DNA from: Bacteroidetes bacterium UBA4414 | Lineage (GTDB): Bacteria; Bacteroidota; Bacteroidia; Chitinophagales; Chitinophagaceae | DNA: 64,000 bases | Direction: 5' to 3' | Assembly (NCBI GenBank): GCA_002389765.1 | Contig: DGQM01000011.1 | Location: 11,472 to 75,471, forward strand | In this document: in pieces, positions 58,133 to 64,000 of the stretch | Layout: every line of letters starts with the position of its first letter | Numbering within the stretch: the stretch's first letter is position 1 | Made by a program: the position numbers and the translations under genes | The notes under the pieces: model-generated | Databases searched by the model: none | Told to the model about the DNA's origin: nothing | The model's input: the letters and a program-made list of their open reading frames with translations, nothing else

Positions 58133-60448
58133 TCAATCTCTTTTAACTACAAGTTTAAACACTTTATAATCTCCATCTACCCAAAGCTTTAGCATATAAA
58201 TGCCACTGGCCAATGTACCCCGCAGGCGCACTTGGTGATAGAGCTTTTTATCTGTCACAGCAACAGATGTGCGGTACACCATCTGCCCCACATCGTTTGT
58301 AATTTTTATCTCGGCAAGCTGGTCTTTATGTAGTATTCCTTTCAGGTAGAAATCTCCGTTATTAGGGTTGGGATACAATACTATATTGCCCGTATCAGCC
58401 TCATCACTTATCTGCACTTGTAATGATGTAGAATCCTGACATTTATCAAGCGCGGCAACCAGCACATACACACCGCTCTGCCAGCTTTCGGCTGCTTTTA
58501 TTTCGGGCGCAAGGATAGATGTGGCAAAACCCGCTGGGCCACGCCAACTATAGTTAATGCCACTTTCAAGATTATCAATCTTCAGCATCAGGGTACCACC
58601 TTTTGTTATCGGGCTGTTTGAAGATATGATTGGTTTTTGCGGCGCTCTTTTCACCAACACATCTACCGTGTCTGCACTGGTGCAGCCATTCAGCAAGGCA
58701 GTAACTATATACTTGCCCGTAGCGCTTGTTGCCACTTGCCTGATGAGTGTATCTGTAACCTGTGCCGAAAACCCTGCAGGGCCCGACCAACTATAATCTG
58801 TGCCCGGTATTTTCTCTTTTATAGCCAACGGCATATCTGCCCCTGCGCACAAAACAGTATCGTACAGGGCTACAGGCTGCAGTGGCAAGGAGCGTATATC
58901 TGCCACAAGTGTATCTGCAGTAGTACAGCCATTGAGCGATGCAAGCAATGTATAAACCCCTTTGCGGGTAAAATATGCCGGGCTGATGACGGTATCTTTT
59001 ACACCGGCCGTAAAACCCAAAGGACCACTCCAAGTAAATGTAATACCTGATAAGGTATCTTTTGCCTGCAAACGCAAAGCATCCCCAAAGCAAATGCTTA
59101 TATCTTCGAGCGCGGTTTCAGGTTTGTGTTTTATTACGGCCCTTACGGTATCAAAACCCAAGCAGCCATCCTGACGGGTTATCAGCACGTATCTACCGCT
59201 GTCTTTTTCTGTTATGTTGGGAAACTGTAAACTTGCCAATGTATCAGTATTCCCATCTGGCTTCAGCCATACATTTACTACGCCTGCGGTATCCAGATTA
59301 GCTTGCAGTTTCAATGTATCTCCCGCACATAGCGGACTGTTATTGATGGCTGTAACTATCAGCGGATTAGGTTTTATCCGCAGCCTGGTGGTATCTCTTA
59401 CAACACAGCCATAGTCTTGCATTTCTGCAACATACAGGCCGGAATCGCTGAACTGTACATGCTGAAACGGATGATGTTGTAATTTAGAAAAAACGGCACC
59501 GCCCCACCTGCTCCACCTTACTTCTGTAAAATGAGAAAAATTGCTATACCCTATCTGTGCAAAATTATTGACACATGCAGGCCCTGTATTGTAGATAACA
59601 GCTATCGGCATTTGGCCAATAGCAATATTAACAGGAAACGGCTTTGATACATAAACAGGGCTGGTAGATACCACCCTCATTCTATATGCATCAGACGGTA
59701 GCACTACCGGTATAACGGCAGTAGCTATGCCGCTGTAAGAACCACTGACTGTTGCCAGCACTATAGGAGATGTAAAACTTCCATTTTTATCAGACAATTG
59801 AAATACAAACTGATTGCTTGGAGAAAAGTATCCTGCTATACGATACGGGATATCCACCGTATCGCCCACACACAAAACAGTATCTACGTAATTGTTGATT
59901 TCTACTACCGTATCAGTTACAAAATCTACAGACATTACACTACCGCCAACAGTATCTATGTCTGTAATAGAAATGCTTTTGATGCTATCTACAATACGGA
60001 TTTGCGTATTGATATTACCACCTGAAGTAAAGTACAATTGTCCGTTTGTATTAATGGCATTACCCGTAGTGATGCCACAGAAATTTGCAAAACTGCCAAG
60101 ATTGGATGAGGATAAGCTATAGTTTACGCCATTCAACTTTACCGTAATGACCTCTCCCGGTTCACTAGCATTTATCTGAAATCGAACCTCCTTTACCGCC
60201 CTGCTGAATGTGTATGTATAACCGCTCGATTTGGACGCAGATGTAGAACCTGCACCTATCTGATAAGGACCTACATTGCAGAAGCTACCGCCCGGATACA
60301 TGCCGGGCACCCCTACCGATGTAACATTTACCGACAGATTGGCTATAGTTTGCGAACCTGATGAATGGCTGATATTATTATACGTTTGCCCTATTGCAAT
60401 ATTGCAGCAGCACATCAGCATCAACCATATTGAGTGTAATAGTTTCAC
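58133..60448 (-). CDS. Ig-like multidomain T9SS protein
   Basis: 771 residues. Signal peptide MKLLHSIWLMLMCCCNIAIG. The N-terminal ~190-residue domain (SHSSGSQTIANLSVNV ... TFSRAVKEVRFQINAS) resembles ligand-binding beta-sandwich modules. A 'CVGDTVDIPYRIAGYFSP' domain and five or more repeated Ig/PKD-like units follow ('SPLCAGDTLKLQANL', 'YSWSGPAGFSAQVTDT'), and then a T9SS sorting domain (LYPNPNNGDFYLKG). The upstream gene ends only 43 bp away, so the two may be co-transcribed. Predicted adhesin; ligand unknown. Confidence 0.88.
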   Translation of the reverse strand: MKLLHSIWLMLMCCCNIAIGQTYNNISHSSGSQTIANLSVNVTSVGVPGMYPGGSFCNVGPYQIGAGSTSASKSSGYTYTFSRAVKEVRFQINASEPGEVITVKLNGVNYSLSSSNLGSFANFCGITTGNAINTNGQLYFTSGGNINTQIRIVDSIKSISITDIDTVGGSVMSVDFVTDTVVEINNYVDTVLCVGDTVDIPYRIAGYFSPSNQFVFQLSDKNGSFTSPIVLATVSGSYSGIATAVIPVVLPSDAYRMRVVSTSPVYVSKPFPVNIAIGQMPIAVIYNTGPACVNNFAQIGYSNFSHFTEVRWSRWGGAVFSKLQHHPFQHVQFSDSGLYVAEMQDYGCVVRDTTRLRIKPNPLIVTAINNSPLCAGDTLKLQANLDTAGVVNVWLKPDGNTDTLASLQFPNITEKDSGRYVLITRQDGCLGFDTVRAVIKHKPETALEDISICFGDALRLQAKDTLSGITFTWSGPLGFTAGVKDTVISPAYFTRKGVYTLLASLNGCTTADTLVADIRSLPLQPVALYDTVLCAGADMPLAIKEKIPGTDYSWSGPAGFSAQVTDTLIRQVATSATGKYIVTALLNGCTSADTVDVLVKRAPQKPIISSNSPITKGGTLMLKIDNLESGINYSWRGPAGFATSILAPEIKAAESWQSGVYVLVAALDKCQDSTSLQVQISDEADTGNIVLYPNPNNGDFYLKGILHKDQLAEIKITNDVGQMVYRTSVAVTDKKLYHQVRLRGTLASGIYMLKLWVDGDYKVFKLVVKRD

Positions 60449-60491
60449 AAATTCAGGAATTACAATTTATGCATTTTATTTTACATGCGTT

Positions 60492-63400
60492 TTATTCTTT
60501 TACCACTTTCACAGTCATACTGTCGCCATTGTCTTTGCTAAGTATCAGCAAGTAGCTACCTGCTGCCAGATGACTCATGTTCAATGCTGAGGTTTCACTT
60601 GTTGATGTTGCTATTATCACCACTCTGCCCAGTACATCGTTTAGCTGTATTTTTGTTCCCTTTTCAATTCCCTCAATTGTTAGTATTTCCTTCGCAGGGT
60701 TCGGGTAGATGCTTGGTGTGTTGCCTGTCCACACACCAACAATACCTGTACTTTCTATGCTCACTTTAATGCAATCACTCTTCACCTTTTTAGGATTCGG
60801 GCACAGATAACTACTTGTCATTTCTGCGCATATAATATCGTTATTACTTAATGTACTGGCCCCCCAAATATTACTTGTAGCACCGACAATATATGAACCA
60901 TTTAATAACCATTGATAACCGGGCTTTAAACCACCGTTAGCAGGCGTAGCGGTGAAGTTGATCATCGTTCCGCTTTTCACGGTCGTATTCGGATTGGCAG
61001 CAATACTAACCGTTGGCACAAGGTATGGTAATACATGCATCTTGATAAGATTGCTTGTATCGGTATACGGTGTGGCACAAACACCATACACGGTAATAGC
61101 TGCACAATACTCATCGCCATCGGCTGCTGTTGTGGTGCTGTAGTTGGCATTGGCAGCACCGCCTATCACTGTATTATTCTTAAACCAACTGCGGGTAAAA
61201 CTACTGCCTGTATTGCTTGTGCTCGATACAAGTGTCACACTCTGCCCTACGCATATACTGTCTTTAGGGCTCGGGTATATATTTATTACAGGTGCTAGAT
61301 TTACAGTCACAGTTATAGAATCTCTTGCGGATGTACAACCATTTACAGTTGCTGTTACATAATATTTAGCTGCATAACTTGTTATTGCACTGCTGCGTAC
61401 CGGGTTTTGAACGTTTGATGAAAAACCTGTTGTGCTTGACCATGCATAGGCACCACCAGCTACAGTACTTGCCCCCAATTGCAAATCTTGACCAACACAT
61501 ACAGGTGTATTGGCTGAAGGTGTTGGCGCTGATGGTATCTGGTTCACTTGTGCATAAACCGTATCAAGAACACTACAGCCATTTAATGTAACTGTTAGTA
61601 CATAGTTACCTGTACAATTGGTAGTAGCGGGTGAAAAATTAGGGTTTTGCAATGTAGAGCTAAAGCTATTGGGTCCTGCCCAGAAAAACGAAACACCACT
61701 GGATGAGGTATTGCCTGTCAGGTAAAGTGTAGCACCCTCGCATATCGGCGCGTTGGTACCGGCATTTACGTTGGCAGGTAATGGTTTTACCAATACAGTT
61801 ACAGTGTCTTTTGAAGTACAGTTAGAACTGTTTGTTGCCATTACTATATAATCACCGCTCATGACAGGTGTTACATTAGCTCTTGTGGGGCTCTGACTTG
61901 TAGATGTATAAGCTCCCGGACCAACCCAACTATACCCAACGCCACTTGTACTGTTCGTACAATTCAGGTTCAACAACGAGCCTTCACACAATGGCGTATT
62001 CGCGCTTGCTACGACAGGCGATGGAACCTGATTAACGACAACATTCAAGCTATCTTTTGTCAAACAACCATTCAGCAGATAGTTCACTATATACTTACCA
62101 GCGTTACCAGACGTTACACTACTTATACTTGACGACGATGTAGTCGAAACAAAACTATTAGGACCTGTCCATGTATAAGCTACCCCTGTACTACTACTAC
62201 CTGCATTCAGCTTGAGTGTATCATTCATGCACACGGGGCTATTACTACCAATCGTTCGACTCACAGCTTGGGGTTTAACAAGAACAGTTACAGTATCATA
62301 TTCTATACATGCACCATAATTAGCACTTAATACGTAGTCGCCGCTCATTGCAGGTATACTATTTGTACGAATTGTATCTTTATTTGTTGAGCTAAATCCT
62401 CCCGGGCCACTCCAACTATAGCTTATAGCCGGCACAAATACTGCTGTATTGAGATACATTGTATCGCGTTCGCAAATAGAGGTGCTTCCTGTTACGTTTA
62501 CAGAAGAAGCAGATACAACTACTACAGTTGTAGTGTCTTTAGAAATACATCCATACAATTTTGCAGTCACTATATAGTTTCCGCTATTTGCTACTGCCGC
62601 ACTATTAATTATCGGGTTTTGCATCGTACTATTAAAACCAGACGGGCCTGTCCACTTATAATTAACCCCCGTCGTAGCACTTGTTGCTGTCAGATTTAAT
62701 TGCTGACCTATACAAAATGGCCCATTATTACTATTGCTCACATTCGGACGAACAACACCAATACTTATACCCTTGCCATTATATCCGGAACTATCTATAA
62801 AATTATTTGACACTATTCTTATACGATAATTATTTCCAGGCACAACTGTATTGGGCACTACACAAGAAATACTACCCGCAGTATTGCCGGATCGGGTTCC
62901 GATAATAGTTGTACCACTTGAAAAAGCCCCGCTAGCATTACTTAACTGCACACTAAATACATTACTTACACTACCACTCCAAAAACTATTGAGTGTATAG
63001 GGAACCTGAAAAGTATCACCCACACATATCATACTATCGGCATACAGGTTATTGATACCGTTAGCCAATCTCACAACAACAGAATCTACATAATAGTATG
63101 AACCTCCACCCGTCATGCCTGTTATCAATGTATCAATTACATATGATGCATATGGTCCGAAACTCGTAATAGCTATAAAATTATAAGCTGAATCTGCTAC
63201 AAACGTTCCGCTGAGTCTTGTCCAGCCTACTTTATCCGACACAGGCCCATAACTTGCAAATGACACTTTAGGTATTGTAGAATCTGCCGCTAATGCATTT
63301 GACACAGTAGGTCCATTCTGAATAAAATGCACACCGAGCCCATTGATTCCAAACCTTGAATTATCTGTCAAAGATGCAGACAATGCTACATAATATGTAG

Positions 63401-63728
63401 CCCCAATTGTCAATGGTGTAATACTTCTTCCTATTCCCTCTCTTGCATAACTGCTCGTGGCAACAATAAAACCGGCATATGCAGTGCCGCTTGCTGCAGG
63501 TTGGAAACCCATAAAATTCGTTGGTACGCTGACCACACCAGATCCGCAGCCATTAAAGTAATCAGGAGTCGCTATATAATTTTCCCAGCCTATACAGTTT
63601 GTAAGTTGGAAAGTCGTAGTCGGGCAAGTTGTGATATATTCAAAGTCACCATTGGGTACCATATTCTGACCATAGATGGCAGAAATAGATATAACAATAG
63701 AGAAGAAGAGGGTTATTAGTTTTCTCAT
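60492..63728 (-). CDS. Large Ig-like multidomain T9SS protein
   Basis: 1078 residues. Signal peptide MRKLITLFFSIVISISAIYG. The N-terminal domain (20-230) starts 'NMVPNGDFEYITTCPTTTFQ' and contains 'GTAYAGFIVATSSYAREGI', a jelly-roll-like module seen in gliding or adhesion proteins. About eight Ig-like repeats follow ('GPFCIGQQLNLTATSATTGV', 'APICEGATLYLTGNTSSSGV', 'YTWTGPNSF'), and then a T9SS domain (IYPNPAKEILTIEG). The repeats also resemble each other at DNA level. Likely an extended surface fibre. Confidence 0.88.
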   Translation of the reverse strand: MRKLITLFFSIVISISAIYGQNMVPNGDFEYITTCPTTTFQLTNCIGWENYIATPDYFNGCGSGVVSVPTNFMGFQPAASGTAYAGFIVATSSYAREGIGRSITPLTIGATYYVALSASLTDNSRFGINGLGVHFIQNGPTVSNALAADSTIPKVSFASYGPVSDKVGWTRLSGTFVADSAYNFIAITSFGPYASYVIDTLITGMTGGGSYYYVDSVVVRLANGINNLYADSMICVGDTFQVPYTLNSFWSGSVSNVFSVQLSNASGAFSSGTTIIGTRSGNTAGSISCVVPNTVVPGNNYRIRIVSNNFIDSSGYNGKGISIGVVRPNVSNSNNGPFCIGQQLNLTATSATTGVNYKWTGPSGFNSTMQNPIINSAAVANSGNYIVTAKLYGCISKDTTTVVVVSASSVNVTGSTSICERDTMYLNTAVFVPAISYSWSGPGGFSSTNKDTIRTNSIPAMSGDYVLSANYGACIEYDTVTVLVKPQAVSRTIGSNSPVCMNDTLKLNAGSSSTGVAYTWTGPNSFVSTTSSSSISSVTSGNAGKYIVNYLLNGCLTKDSLNVVVNQVPSPVVASANTPLCEGSLLNLNCTNSTSGVGYSWVGPGAYTSTSQSPTRANVTPVMSGDYIVMATNSSNCTSKDTVTVLVKPLPANVNAGTNAPICEGATLYLTGNTSSSGVSFFWAGPNSFSSTLQNPNFSPATTNCTGNYVLTVTLNGCSVLDTVYAQVNQIPSAPTPSANTPVCVGQDLQLGASTVAGGAYAWSSTTGFSSNVQNPVRSSAITSYAAKYYVTATVNGCTSARDSITVTVNLAPVINIYPSPKDSICVGQSVTLVSSTSNTGSSFTRSWFKNNTVIGGAANANYSTTTAADGDEYCAAITVYGVCATPYTDTSNLIKMHVLPYLVPTVSIAANPNTTVKSGTMINFTATPANGGLKPGYQWLLNGSYIVGATSNIWGASTLSNNDIICAEMTSSYLCPNPKKVKSDCIKVSIESTGIVGVWTGNTPSIYPNPAKEILTIEGIEKGTKIQLNDVLGRVVIIATSTSETSALNMSHLAAGSYLLILSKDNGDSMTVKVVKE

Positions 63729-63816
63729 AGCATATAGGTATTGCTACTACAAAGTTAATAATATGCACATGCCATTGCTATTTAAATTCTATATTTTCAA
63801 TTAAATGCACATTAAA

Positions 63817-63838
63817 AAAGCGGCATTGCTGCCGCTTT
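63817..63838 (-). terminator. Terminator of the gene entering from the right
   Basis: A 9-bp perfect stem (63817-63825 with 63830-63838, AAAGCGGCA/TGCCGCTTT) with a T run on the minus strand. Confidence 0.9.
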
Positions 63839-63876
63839 CTCTTGGGGTATATTGATAGCCAATTACTTACATTTTT

Positions 63877-64000
63877 TTATTCTTTCACCACCTTCACACT
63901 CATCCTATCACCTGCCTCTGTGCTCAGCAGCAACACATAGTTGCCCGGTACCAGATGTGCCATGTTCAGTTCTGTAGTTTCACTTGTTGATGTTGCCTTT
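63877..64000 (-). CDS. T9SS protein, C-terminal end only
   Basis: The minus strand is open from the right window edge to a TAA at 63877-63879. The 40 visible residues read 'TSTSETTELNMAHLVPGNYV' and 'LLLSTEAGDRMSVKVVKE', the end of a type A T9SS sorting domain. It closely matches the end of the 1078-residue neighbour ('TSETSALNMSHLAAGSYLLI'). It is therefore another paralogous surface protein whose body lies outside the window. Confidence 0.85.
   Translation of the reverse strand, partial: KATSTSETTELNMAHLVPGNYVLLLSTEAGDRMSVKVVKE

Overview
The window comes from a member of the Bacteroidetes, most likely a chitinophaga- or sphingobacteria-like genus. The evidence is the many secreted proteins ending in a type IX secretion (T9SS) type A sorting domain, -7 promoter boxes of the form TAnnTTTG, weak or absent Shine-Dalgarno sequences with A/C-rich leaders, and typical families (AMP nucleosidase, DUF4386, darcynin, orphan HSDR_N). 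No rRNA, tRNA, CRISPR array or replication origin was seen.

Layout. (1) 1-17.1 kb: two carboxypeptidase-regulatory-like T9SS proteins, a secreted thioredoxin, then eight consecutive ELWxxDGT-repeat T9SS proteins, mostly with their own terminators; a ninth lies at 21.4-23.0 kb. (2) 17.1-21.0 kb, minus strand: a compact operon of unknown protein, membrane protein, histidine kinase and NarL-type regulator, ending in a solitary contractile tail-sheath gene. (3) 23.1-26.0 kb: a rod-like structured RNA candidate (6S-like), a small gene with almost no leader, a secreted protein of unknown family and an Ala/Lys-rich lipoprotein. (4) 26.0-34.6 kb, minus strand: eleven tandem paralogues of a ~180-residue secreted beta-rich protein plus one collapsed copy. 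(5) 34.9-40.3 kb: small genes, an AT-rich cyclase-like gene between inverted MITE-like elements, uvrA, and a GIY-YIG nuclease gene between two ~97-bp elements. (6) 40.3-52.7 kb: housekeeping and regulatory genes (cupin, GNAT, peptide-type ABC ATPase, AMP nucleosidase, two Crp-family regulators, DJ-1/PfpI, CtpA protease, N-acetylglucosamine-kinase-like protein), including two 57-residue membrane proteins at 45.6-45.9 kb. (7) 52.7-64 kb: T9SS cargo, among it three large SBBP/Ig-like proteins and the 3' end of a fourth.

The most striking system is the 26-34.6 kb array. Its members share two promoter architectures. Class II (four genes) has three TTAAC direct repeats spaced exactly 22 and 11 bp, the nearest exactly 38 bp from a CATCTTTG or CATATTTG box. 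Class I (five genes and the collapsed copy) has an ACTA-N4-TAGT palindrome exactly 25 bp from a TATGTTTG-type box; in the collapsed copy both half-sites changed together to CCTA-N4-TAGG. Two members almost identical in protein sequence, with a 268-bp identical DNA tract, sit under different classes. I infer a multigene surface or extracellular protein family whose near-interchangeable copies answer to two regulators. The function of the protein is not known to me.

Coordinates and motif counts were read by eye. Family assignments rest on recognised motifs, not on searches.
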